From assembly GCF_004331435.1 (NCBI RefSeq), contig NZ_SJKA01000001.1:558001-622000 (forward strand): 64,000 nt of DNA, read 5' to 3'. Position numbers and translations under genes: made by a program. Shown piece by piece: positions 34,761 to 42,084 of this stretch (positions within the stretch are counted from its first letter, which is position 1; each line of letters starts with the position of its first letter). The stretch is from Kribbella sindirgiensis (GTDB lineage Bacteria > Actinomycetota > Actinomycetes > Propionibacteriales > Kribbellaceae). Under the pieces are notes generated by a model. It made no database searches. It had not been told where the DNA came from and was given only the letters and a program-made list of their open reading frames with translations.

Positions 34761-35011
34761 CAAAGATTGAGGAGAAGACTGGCGTTGGCACCGCGATTGT
34801 GCGGCTGTCTGTCAACCTGGCCGCAGATGCCATGGACACTCTGCGCTGGCTCGCGAATCGCCGAGGGCTGTCGTTGACCGAGACCATTCGACGCGCCATC
34901 ACTGTCCTGAAGTTCATCGAGGACGAAGTTGACAAGGGCAACAAACTGGCGGTGGTGGAGACCGACGCCAACGGTCAGGAGCGGGTTCGGGAGATCCTCC
35001 TGGTCGCCTGA
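34757..35011 (+). CDS. Ribbon-helix-helix (CopG-like) DNA-binding protein
   Basis: The 84-residue protein has a predicted beta strand AIVRLSVNL (about 13-21) followed by two helices, ADAMDTLRWLANRRGLS and LTETIRRAITVLKFIEDEVDKG, the ribbon-helix-helix pattern. A short C-terminal beta-like tail ends REILLVA. No toxin gene follows; a terminator lies 33 nt downstream. Its ATG overlaps the stop of the C2H2-like gene, so the two form one unit. It may regulate that unit. Confidence 0.75.
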   Translation: MTKIEEKTGVGTAIVRLSVNLAADAMDTLRWLANRRGLSLTETIRRAITVLKFIEDEVDKGNKLAVVETDANGQERVREILLVA

Positions 35012-35044
35012 TCCGCCTAGATTGGATCGCAGACCGATGTTCCG

Positions 35045-35062
35045 GGGAGTCGGCACTCCCCT
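35045..35062 (+). terminator. Hairpin terminator after the RHH gene
   Basis: A 7-bp stem, GGGGAGT with ACTCCCC, surrounds a CGGC loop and is followed by TTGTCC. It lies 33 nt after the stop. A second small hairpin, ACGTCTC/GAGACGT at 35087-35106, follows. Confidence 0.65.
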
Positions 35063-35354
35063 TGTCCATCCATTCCCCTGATCAAACGTCTCTCCGTCGA
35101 GACGTGACAAAACCGCCATCTGCGCGGCACATTGGCTACGAAGGGTCCATGCTGCGAACTGACGCCGTGGGCCTTTCGCCGTTGTTGGACCTACACGCGC
35201 GTTCAGCGGCCTTCGGACATGCTCAATCGCTTTGGCTCCGGCTCACCTCCCATCATGATTTGGTCCGCGAGACTGCGAGCCTCAAGAGCACGGTCCGCGC
35301 GCCGCCGGAGGCGGCCAGAAAGTCAGCCGCCGCGAAGCGGTGTCCTTTCTGGGA
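35063..35354. other. Non-coding spacer
   Basis: Apart from the hairpin at 35087-35106 nothing recognisable was found. Open frames on both strands lack ribosome sites and conserved motifs. It separates the RHH unit from the 3' end of the lipid-catabolism operon. Confidence 0.5.
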
Positions 35355-36308
35355 TCACCCTTCGATGGATGCGAGGGAACGGGCCGTTTCCAAGAGGTTG
35401 GTGCCGGTGGGGAGGGTGGCGATGATCGGGGTGTCGAGGCCGTTCTCGACGTAGCGGTTGATGTGGGCCCGGCATTCGGCCGGGGTGCCGTGCACGATCA
35501 GGGCGTCGACGAGGTCTTCGGGGATGGCGGCCATCGCGGCGTTGCGGTCGCCGGCGGCCCAGGCGTCGCGCATCGGTTTCATGATCTCGCCGCGGCCGAG
35601 CCAGTCGTGGAAGGCGGCGTACCCGGGGACCGTCAGGTACGTCGCGATCAGGAAGCGGCCGATGTTGCGGGCCATCTCCGCGTCCTCGGTGACGCAGACG
35701 AAGATGCGGGCGGCGAGTTCCTTGTCCGGACCGAGTTCCTCGCGAACCTGGCGTACGTCGTCGGCCGACAACCAGTTCGTGATCGCGCCGTCGGCCTCGC
35801 GCGCGGCCAGCCGCAGCATCTGCGGGCGGAGCGCGGCGAGCATGATCGCGGGCGGTACGTCGGGCGCCTTCTCCAGCCGGAACCGCCGGATCGTGAAGCT
35901 GTCGAACTCCCCGTCGACCTTCTCCCCCGCGAACGCCTGCCGCAGGAACCGCAGGACGTCGCGGGTCCGGGCCAGCGGCGGGTCGTACGCGATCCCGTTC
36001 CACCCGGTCACGATCGTCTCCGACGACGCCCCGATCCCGAGGACGAACCGCCCCGGCGCGAGATCCGCCAACGCCGCAGCGCTCATCGCGAGCGCGGCCG
36101 GGCCGCGGGTGTGCACCGGCACGACGGCCGTCCCCAACCGCAGCGAAGAGTCCCATTCGGACGCGAGGACCAACGGCGTGAACGCATCCGCACCCGCCAC
36201 CTCCGCCGACCACAGATCGGTGTACCCCAACAGCGCGAGGTCCGCGATCAGTTCTCGATGCTCACGCAGCGGGACGCCGGTCAGCGGAACGGTCAGACCC
36301 CAGCGCAT
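35355..36308 (-). CDS. LLM-class F420-dependent oxidoreductase
   Basis: This 317-residue luciferase-like TIM-barrel oxidoreductase is probably dependent on coenzyme F420. The N-terminus is MRWGLTVPLTGVP, followed by LGYTDLWSAEVAGADAF, LGTAVVPVHTRGPAALAMSAAALADLAPGRFVLGIGAS (substrate and cofactor region) and a late VHGTPAECRAHINRYVENGLDTPI. It is the last gene of the six-gene operon, with no gap after the SDR gene. The substrate is unknown. Confidence 0.9.
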   Translation of the reverse strand: MRWGLTVPLTGVPLREHRELIADLALLGYTDLWSAEVAGADAFTPLVLASEWDSSLRLGTAVVPVHTRGPAALAMSAAALADLAPGRFVLGIGASSETIVTGWNGIAYDPPLARTRDVLRFLRQAFAGEKVDGEFDSFTIRRFRLEKAPDVPPAIMLAALRPQMLRLAAREADGAITNWLSADDVRQVREELGPDKELAARIFVCVTEDAEMARNIGRFLIATYLTVPGYAAFHDWLGRGEIMKPMRDAWAAGDRNAAMAAIPEDLVDALIVHGTPAECRAHINRYVENGLDTPIIATLPTGTNLLETARSLASIEG

Positions 36309-37052
36309 TCAGATCATCCTCTTCAGCAACGGCAGCGGCGCGAACCGCATCACCTGGGCCAGCGGCCACCACGGCCGCGCCGGTACGTACGCCTTCGCCT
36401 TCTCCGCCTCGATCGCGGCCACCATCGCGCGCACCCCCGGCTCGGTGTCGACGATGAACGGCGCGTGCGCGACCCGCTCGTTCATCTCGGACCGGATGTA
36501 CCCGGGATAGATCGTGCTGACCTTGATCGGCTTGCCCAGCAGTTCCAGCCGCAGCCCTTCCCCGAGCGAGGCGAGCCCGGCCTTCGTCGCGGCGTACGTC
36601 GTGACCGTCTTCGGGAACCCGCGCAGAGCGGAGATCGACGCGATCAGCACCAAGTGGCCGGCGTTCCGGGCCCGGAACAGCTCCATCGCCGCCTCGGCCT
36701 GGGCGAGCGCGCCGACGAAGTTGGTCAGCGCGGTGTCGCGGTTGGCGTCGAACCGCCCGGTGCCGAGCGGAGCGCCCTTGCCGAGACCGGCGTTCACGAC
36801 GATCCGGTCCAACGGCAGCTCCGCGTCGACCTCGCGGAACACCTTGAAGACCTGGTCGTGATCATTCACATCCAAGCTGTGGATAACTACTGTGACCTGT
36901 GGATAACGTTCGGTCAGTTCGGCGCGCAGCGCCTCCAGGCGGTCGGTACGCCGGGCGGTCAGCGCCAGGTTGTGGCCCTTCGCCGCGAACTGCCGGGCCA
37001 TCTCGGCACCGAGCCCGGAGCTGGCGCCGGTGATCAGGAGGTTCCGTCGCAT
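36309..37052 (-). CDS. Short-chain dehydrogenase/reductase
   Basis: The 247-residue classical SDR has TGASSGLG (8-15), NAG, and the catalytic S...YxxxK (SISALRGFPKTVTTYAATKAG), followed by YPGYIRSEM. The C-terminus (KAYVPARPWWPLAQVMRFAPLPLLKRMI) resembles membrane-associated lipid SDRs. The ATG at 37052 begins right at the Rossmann strand; upstream codons belong to the intergenic stretch. Two DnaA-box sequences lie inside the gene at 36878 and 36898. Confidence 0.9.
   Translation of the reverse strand: MRRNLLITGASSGLGAEMARQFAAKGHNLALTARRTDRLEALRAELTERYPQVTVVIHSLDVNDHDQVFKVFREVDAELPLDRIVVNAGLGKGAPLGTGRFDANRDTALTNFVGALAQAEAAMELFRARNAGHLVLIASISALRGFPKTVTTYAATKAGLASLGEGLRLELLGKPIKVSTIYPGYIRSEMNERVAHAPFIVDTEPGVRAMVAAIEAEKAKAYVPARPWWPLAQVMRFAPLPLLKRMI
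36878..36906. promoter_or_regulatory. Pair of perfect DnaA-box sequences inside a gene
   Basis: TTATCCACA occurs twice on the minus strand, at 36878-36886 and 36898-36906, exactly 20 nt apart (about two helical turns). Both sit within codons of the SDR gene. A third copy lies at 6108-6116. Whether DnaA binds here is not known. Confidence 0.45.
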
Positions 37053-37060
37053 CGGGAGTC

Positions 37061-37714
37061 CTATCTGTACGTGAGCAGGTCGGCACCGAGGTGGACATGC
37101 TCGTTGTAGCTCACCACAGTCAGCCCGCCGCGGCCGGACACGACCTTGGTGATCGCGGTGTTGATCGTCACCGGGTTCAGCTTCGCCCACAGCCCGTCGC
37201 CGCCGGACAGCAGCCGGCTCACCACGGCCGCGATCGGCCCGCCGGACGTGAAGACGAACGCCGCCTCGCCCTTCCCGAGGCGCTCGGCGGTCCGTCGTAC
37301 CGCGGCCTCGGACCGGTCACAGAACGCCTGGAACGTCTCGGTGTACCCGTCCCCACCGTCCATCCAGCGCTGGGTCGCCGCGGTGAAGACGTCCTGGAAA
37401 GCACGCTTCGGATGACCGGTGCGCGCGAGGTCGGCCACCATCACCGTGTGCCGTTTGTACGCCGGCTTGTGGGCGACGAGCACCTCCTGGTGATCGAACT
37501 CGTCGAACCCCGGATCCACCTCCGCGGCGAATCCCGCCAGGGAAGCCGTCTGCTGGTGCCGACGCATTGAGCCGGACACGACAAGCTCCGGCTTCACCTC
37601 CGCCAGCGTTCGGCCGAGCCGTACCGCCTGCTGTTCGCCGAGCACCGAGAGCTTGTCGTAGTCACGCGCACCGAACGACGCCTGGGCGTGCCGGATCAGA
37701 TAGATGGCTGCCAC
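37061..37714 (-). CDS. Histidine phosphatase family protein
   Basis: The 217-residue phosphoglycerate-mutase-like phosphatase has the phospho-His motif LIRHAQAS (6-13) and VVSGSMRRHQQTA. The second conserved His, normally in a SHGG motif, is replaced: the sequence reads VFTSGGPIAAV. That subfamily may have altered activity. The GTG start is immediately adjacent to the phosphotransferase stop. It is fourth in the lipid-catabolism operon. Confidence 0.87.
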   Translation of the reverse strand: MAAIYLIRHAQASFGARDYDKLSVLGEQQAVRLGRTLAEVKPELVVSGSMRRHQQTASLAGFAAEVDPGFDEFDHQEVLVAHKPAYKRHTVMVADLARTGHPKRAFQDVFTAATQRWMDGGDGYTETFQAFCDRSEAAVRRTAERLGKGEAAFVFTSGGPIAAVVSRLLSGGDGLWAKLNPVTINTAITKVVSGRGGLTVVSYNEHVHLGADLLTYR

Positions 37715-38773
37715 TCACGCCTGCCGCATGATCCGGCGGCAGCGCCGCTCGAGCAGGTTCACCGGAAGCCAGAAGTTCTTGAAGCGCGGGTTGCGGGTCT
37801 GCTTGTGGTGGTAGCGGTAGTAGATCTGCTGCGCGATCACCGCCAGCCGGAACAGCCCGAACACCTCGTAGAACGCCCAGTTCTCCATCGTGAGCCCGGA
37901 CCGTTTCAGGTAGTAGTCCACGATCTCGTCCCGGGTGAGCATGCCGGGTGCATCCGACGGCTGCAGCCGGAACCGGCGGAACGCCCAGTCGTCATCGGCC
38001 TGCACCCAGTACGCGAGCGCACCACCGAGATCCATCAACGGATCCCCCAGCGTGGCCAGCTCCCAGTCCAGTACGCCGACCACGCGCAGCGGATCGTCCG
38101 GCGCCAGTACGACGTTGTCGAGCCGGAAGTCGTTGTGGATCACACAGGTCCGGACGTCGGCCGGCTGATGCGCGGCGAGCCAGGCCATCACGCGCTCGTA
38201 GCTCGGCACGTTCCACGTCTTCGCCTTGCGATAACGCTCGGACCAGCCGCTGACCTGGCGCTCGACGTACCCCGCGCCGCGGCCGAGGTCGGACAGACCG
38301 GCCGCGGCGGGGTCGACCGCGTGCAGCTCGGCGAGCGTGTCGATCAACGTGAAACCCAGCTGCCGGGTCTGCGTCGGAGTGAGGTCGACGCCCAGCGCGT
38401 GATGCCCGGGAATCGTCCCGACCACCCGTTCCATGACATAGAACTCGGAGCCGACGATCGTCTCGTCCTTGCAGTGGGCAACCATCTCCGGGACGTACCG
38501 GAACACCGGTTTGAGGCCGGCCTGGATCCGGTACTCGCGGCCCATGTCGTGCGCGCTCTTCGCCTTCGTCCCCTTCGGCGGACGGCGCAGGATCAGGTCA
38601 TGGCCCGGATAGCTCAACAGATAGGTGAGGTTGGACGCGCCGCCCGAGAACTGCTTCACCTCGGGAAGTCCGTCCGGCACCGAGGTCTGCTGCCGCAGCC
38701 AGGCGTCCACCGCGGGTACGTCGAACGCGTCCTCGTCCCGCACCGCCCGGGCGCCGTCCGGCACCCCTGTCAC
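37715..38773 (-). CDS. APH-type phosphotransferase family protein
   Basis: This 352-residue aminoglycoside-phosphotransferase-fold kinase has FSGGASNLTYLLSY (nucleotide loop, about 42-55), the catalytic loop VIHNDFRLDNVV and metal-binding DWELATLGDPLMDLGG. This branch resembles the kinase domain of ACAD10/11, which acts with acyl-CoA dehydrogenases on hydroxy-acyl chains; the acyl-CoA dehydrogenase in the same operon fits that. It is not predicted to be an antibiotic-resistance enzyme. The start overlaps the SDR stop as GTGA. Confidence 0.88.
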   Translation of the reverse strand: MTGVPDGARAVRDEDAFDVPAVDAWLRQQTSVPDGLPEVKQFSGGASNLTYLLSYPGHDLILRRPPKGTKAKSAHDMGREYRIQAGLKPVFRYVPEMVAHCKDETIVGSEFYVMERVVGTIPGHHALGVDLTPTQTRQLGFTLIDTLAELHAVDPAAAGLSDLGRGAGYVERQVSGWSERYRKAKTWNVPSYERVMAWLAAHQPADVRTCVIHNDFRLDNVVLAPDDPLRVVGVLDWELATLGDPLMDLGGALAYWVQADDDWAFRRFRLQPSDAPGMLTRDEIVDYYLKRSGLTMENWAFYEVFGLFRLAVIAQQIYYRYHHKQTRNPRFKNFWLPVNLLERRCRRIMRQA

Positions 38774-39549
38774 CGCCTGGTCTCAGCGCGTTCGTGGGCG
38801 CGGGCGGCGATGCGGCGCATCTGCCGGGTGTACAGCGGTCGTACGAACCGCTTCGTCCAGTAGGCCAGCTGCGCCGGCCGGTCCGGGATGATCAGGTGCT
38901 GTTTCTTCTTGATGCCGGCGATGACGACGGCCGCGATGTCGTCCGCGGAGCGCGGTGACTTCTCGATCAGGTGCCGCGCGGTCGCTCCCATCGCACTGTC
39001 CGCGCCGCGGATCGAGTCGGCGAGATTGGTGCGGAAGAACGACGGGCAGACCACCGACACGTTCACGCCGTACGGACCGAGCTCGTGCGAGAGCGTCTCG
39101 GAGAGCGCGACGACACCGGCCTTCACCGTGTTGTACGAGCTCATCATCGGCGGGTGGACGAGACCGGCCGCCGACGCGGTGTTGACGATCTGACCGGAGC
39201 GCTGCCGTTTGAACAGCGGCACGAACGCGCGGCAGCCGCGGACGACGCCCATCAGGTTGATGTCGACGACCCGGTCCCATTCGTCGAGGGTTTCGACGTC
39301 GATCCGCCCACCGGTCGCGATCCCGGCGTTGTTCACCAGGATGTCCAGACCGTCCCAGTTCTCCTCGCACCACGCGACCGCGGCGTCCCAGTCCGCCGGG
39401 CTGCGCACGTCCAGCTTCAGGTACGGCGTACTCCCCGGAGCGTCCGGCGACACGTCGGTGCCGAGCACCTGGTGGCCGTCGGCAACGAACCGCGCGACCA
39501 GTGCTGCGCCCAGACCGCTCGCGGCACCGGTGACGAGAACCCGACTCAC
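38770..39549 (-). CDS. Short-chain dehydrogenase/reductase
   Basis: The 259-residue SDR has VTGAASGLG (5-13), LVNNAGIATGGR and the catalytic TASAAGLVHPPMMSSYNTVKAG with Tyr and Lys in YxxxK. The C-terminal extension is long and basic (RPAQLAYWTKRFVRPLYTRQMRRIAARAHERAETRR). The GTG start overlaps the acyl-CoA dehydrogenase stop. It probably oxidises a hydroxy-acyl intermediate handled by the flanking dehydrogenase and kinase-like protein. Confidence 0.9.
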   Translation of the reverse strand: MSRVLVTGAASGLGAALVARFVADGHQVLGTDVSPDAPGSTPYLKLDVRSPADWDAAVAWCEENWDGLDILVNNAGIATGGRIDVETLDEWDRVVDINLMGVVRGCRAFVPLFKRQRSGQIVNTASAAGLVHPPMMSSYNTVKAGVVALSETLSHELGPYGVNVSVVCPSFFRTNLADSIRGADSAMGATARHLIEKSPRSADDIAAVVIAGIKKKQHLIIPDRPAQLAYWTKRFVRPLYTRQMRRIAARAHERAETRR

Positions 39550-40787
39550 TTGGCCTCCTGAGCAGCCGCGAGGTACGACGCGAGCTCGATCCTCGCGATC
39601 ACCCCACGATGCACCTCGTCCGGGCCGTCGGCCAGCCGCAACGCGCGGGCGCTGGTCCACGCGGCCGCGAGCGGGAAGTCGTCGGACAGCCCACCGCCGC
39701 CGTGCAACTGGATTGCCATGTCGATCACGTCCTGCGCCATCCGCGGCACGGCGACCTTGATCTGACTGACCTCGCTCAAGGCGCCCGCGAGCCCCTGCGT
39801 GTCCAGCAGGTACGCCGTCTGCAGGACGAGCAGCCGTGCCTGGTTGATCGCGATCCGCGCGTCCGCGATCCGCTCCCGGTTGCCGCCGAGGTTGACGAGC
39901 GGCTTGCCGAACGCGGTCCGGCTGGTGCCGCGCTGCAGGGCGAGCTCGAGCGCCTTCTCGGCCAGGCCGATCAGCCGCATGCAGTGGTGCACGCGGCCCG
40001 GTCCGAGCCGGCCCTGGGCGATCTCGAACGCCCTGCCCGGTCCGACCAGGATGTTCGCGGCCGGCACCCGCACCTCGGTGAACGACACCTCGCCGTGGCC
40101 GTGCGGTTCGTCGTACCTGCTCATCGCGGGCAGCAGGCGCTCGACCTTCACGCCCGGGGTGTCGCGCGGGACAAGGACCATGGTGTGGCGCGCGTACCGG
40201 TGGGCGTCAGGATCCGTCAGGCCCATGAAGATCAGCAGCTGGCAGTCCGGGTGGCCGACGCCCGTGCTCCACCATTTGCGGCCGTTGATCACGACCTCGT
40301 CGCCGTCGAGGACGGCAGTCGCCTGCATGTTGGTGGCGTCGGAGGACGCGACCTCGGGCTCGGTCATGCAGAACGCGGAGCGGATCGTGCCGTCCAGCAA
40401 CGGTTCGAGCCAGCGCTTCTTCTGGTCGTCGTCGCCGTACCGGAGGAGGACCTCCATGTTCCCGGTGTCCGGGGCGTTGCAATTGAAGATGTACGGCGCG
40501 ATGAACGACCGGCCGGTCAGCTCCGCGATCGGGGCGTAGTCGAGGTTGCTGAGACCCTCGCCGTACTGCTCGTTGCCTGGTTCCGCGGGCGGGAGGAACA
40601 GGTTCCACAGGCCTGCGTCACGGGCTTTCGCCTGCAGGTCCTTGATCATCGGCTGCGGCTGCCACGGGTCACCGGCGGTGCGGATCGCGGTGTGCAGTTC
40701 CGCCTCGACCGGCTCGATCTCGCTGCGCAGGAAGGTGTCCACGCGGCCGATCAGATCCTGAGCGCGGGCCGAAGGTTCGAACCCCAT
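39546..40787 (-). CDS. Acyl-CoA dehydrogenase
   Basis: This 413-residue FAD-dependent dehydrogenase introduces an alpha-beta double bond into an acyl-CoA. FAD and substrate-binding blocks include FCMTEPEVASSDATNM, VINGRKWWSTGVGHP, RLGPGRVHHCMRLIGLAEKALELA and IQLHGGGGLSDDFPLA, ending LADGPDEVHRGVIARIEL. It resembles the ACAD10/11 group. ATG 40787 has AGGAG 5 nt upstream. It is the first gene of the operon, divergent from a TetR gene across a short spacer. Confidence 0.93.
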   Translation of the reverse strand: MGFEPSARAQDLIGRVDTFLRSEIEPVEAELHTAIRTAGDPWQPQPMIKDLQAKARDAGLWNLFLPPAEPGNEQYGEGLSNLDYAPIAELTGRSFIAPYIFNCNAPDTGNMEVLLRYGDDDQKKRWLEPLLDGTIRSAFCMTEPEVASSDATNMQATAVLDGDEVVINGRKWWSTGVGHPDCQLLIFMGLTDPDAHRYARHTMVLVPRDTPGVKVERLLPAMSRYDEPHGHGEVSFTEVRVPAANILVGPGRAFEIAQGRLGPGRVHHCMRLIGLAEKALELALQRGTSRTAFGKPLVNLGGNRERIADARIAINQARLLVLQTAYLLDTQGLAGALSEVSQIKVAVPRMAQDVIDMAIQLHGGGGLSDDFPLAAAWTSARALRLADGPDEVHRGVIARIELASYLAAAQEAK

Positions 40788-40825
40788 CAAGACTCCTCTC
40801 CTCGGCTTGACCGTAGCTCAGCGTC

Positions 40826-40838
40826 TAAGCAATGCTCA
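40826..40838. promoter_or_regulatory. Candidate TetR operator
   Basis: The imperfect palindrome TAAGCAATGCTCA lies in the short gap between the acyl-CoA dehydrogenase start and the TetR start. It would let TetR repress both directions. Its small size makes it only a candidate. Confidence 0.35.
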
Positions 40839-40843
40839 ATAGC

Positions 40844-41431
40844 ATGGATCACCGGCTGTCAGCGGAGGACCGCAAGAAGCAACTGGTCAAAATCGGCTTG
40901 ATGATGCTGCGCGACCAACCGATCCATGAGCTGTCCATCGACGCCATCGCCGCCGAGGCCGGAATCTCCCGCGGGCTGCTGTTCCACTACTTCCCGAGCA
41001 AGCGCGACTACTACCTCGCCGTCATCGCCGCGGCCGGCCGCCGCCTGCTCCGCGTCACCAAGCCGGACGAGCGGCTCGCGCCAGAGCAGCAGCTCCGCGA
41101 GATGCTGGTCCAGTTCGTCGCGTTCATCGCGCGTCGGCGTACCGCCTATATCTCGTTCGTCCGAGGTGCCGCCGGCGGCGACGACTACGCGGTCGAGGTG
41201 TACGACGAGACGCGCGCGGGCCTCACGAAGCGCATCCTCACCTATTTGGGCACCCCCGAGGTCGCCGACGAGCCCGCGTCCCGCGAGTACCTCCGCGTGC
41301 ACGCCTGGCTCTCGTACACCGAGGACCTGGCCATCGAGTGGTCCGGCCTTCCCGAGAAGGACCGCCCGTACACCGCCGACACCCTTATCGACCACGCGAC
41401 CGAGGCCCTCCACCTGCTACGCAAGCTGTAG
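40844..41431 (+). CDS. TetR-family transcriptional regulator
   Basis: The 195-residue regulator has an N-terminal HTH (LSIDAIAAEAGISRGLLFHYFPSKRDYYLAV, about 32-62) and an all-helical ligand domain. ATG 40844 is used so the palindrome 40826-40838 remains upstream; ATG 40832 in frame is an alternative. No ribosome-binding site is obvious, so a leaderless mRNA is possible. By position it should repress the divergent six-gene lipid operon, with an acyl-CoA the natural guess for ligand. Confidence 0.88.
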   Translation: MDHRLSAEDRKKQLVKIGLMMLRDQPIHELSIDAIAAEAGISRGLLFHYFPSKRDYYLAVIAAAGRRLLRVTKPDERLAPEQQLREMLVQFVAFIARRRTAYISFVRGAAGGDDYAVEVYDETRAGLTKRILTYLGTPEVADEPASREYLRVHAWLSYTEDLAIEWSGLPEKDRPYTADTLIDHATEALHLLRKL

Positions 41432-41475
41432 ATCGGAGCCGACACAGGGATTGTGGGCCGATCCGCGATGATGCA

Positions 41476-41533
41476 ACAGGCAATGGCGGGTAGGCACCTG
41501 GTATTACCTGTCCCCAGTCACCATGGCCTGTTC
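41476..41533 (+). repeat. 58-nt hairpin repeat, copy B
   Basis: The terminal stem AACAGGCAATGG (41475-41486) pairs with CCATGGCCTGTT, 11 of 12 positions. The core ACCTGGTATT.CCTGTCCCCAGTC is shared with the other three copies. Confidence 0.75.
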
Positions 41534-41679
41534 CCGGTCCCCAATGCGTGTTCCCGGTTGCCGCTATCGGCCGGGTGGTCGGTCACCAGCGGCATCGATC
41601 GGGTCCGGCGGCTCCTCGTGTGAGGGGCGTTGCAGGTGACCGGTGTACGGCGGACCGCGCCGGGCCGCAGGTACAAACC

Positions 41680-41747
41680 CCCCAAACCGGTTTGGGGAGG
41701 ATCACCTGCCGTTTTCGGGGTGCGGGGCTCCCCGAACTGGTTTGGGG
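41680..41747. repeat. Twin-palindrome element, copy 2
   Basis: The perfect 18-bp palindrome CCCCAAACCGGTTTGGGG (41680-41697) and the near-palindrome at 41730-41747 start exactly 50 nt apart, as in the copy at 32358. The intervening sequence is also similar between the two copies (GGGGAGG.., ACC.GCC.., GCTCCCC). Confidence 0.8.
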
Positions 41748-42084
41748 AGGCCTGGGCAGCCGCGGGGTTTGCGGGGGCGCGGGGGCGGCTCGACAGGTGG
41801 AGCACCGGTGGGACGCCGTACGCGCGGGCGCGATCGCGCTCAGGTGCACTACCCATCCACTCGACACGTCCTGTCAGAATGCACACTCGGCCGCCGGGCC
41901 GCGCCAACCACCCACACATCAGTCGCAAGGGCCGGATTGTGGAATCCCCCGCGTTCGACTGCGGGCTAGGCACCTCGCGCCACCGACCTACCCGAGCGTC
42001 CCGTTGGCTGCAGGCGGGCTTGGCGGCTGTGACCCGAGCCTGGTGTGCTGATTCGACGTCATCCCAGAGATTGCGTGGGCTGGG

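Larger units (their letters stand above)
41432..42084. other. Repeat-rich non-coding gap
   Basis: These 653 bases have no credible gene. They contain one 58-nt family hairpin (41476-41533) and the second twin-palindrome element (41680-41747). The rest, up to 42084, shows nothing recognisable. Confidence 0.65.
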
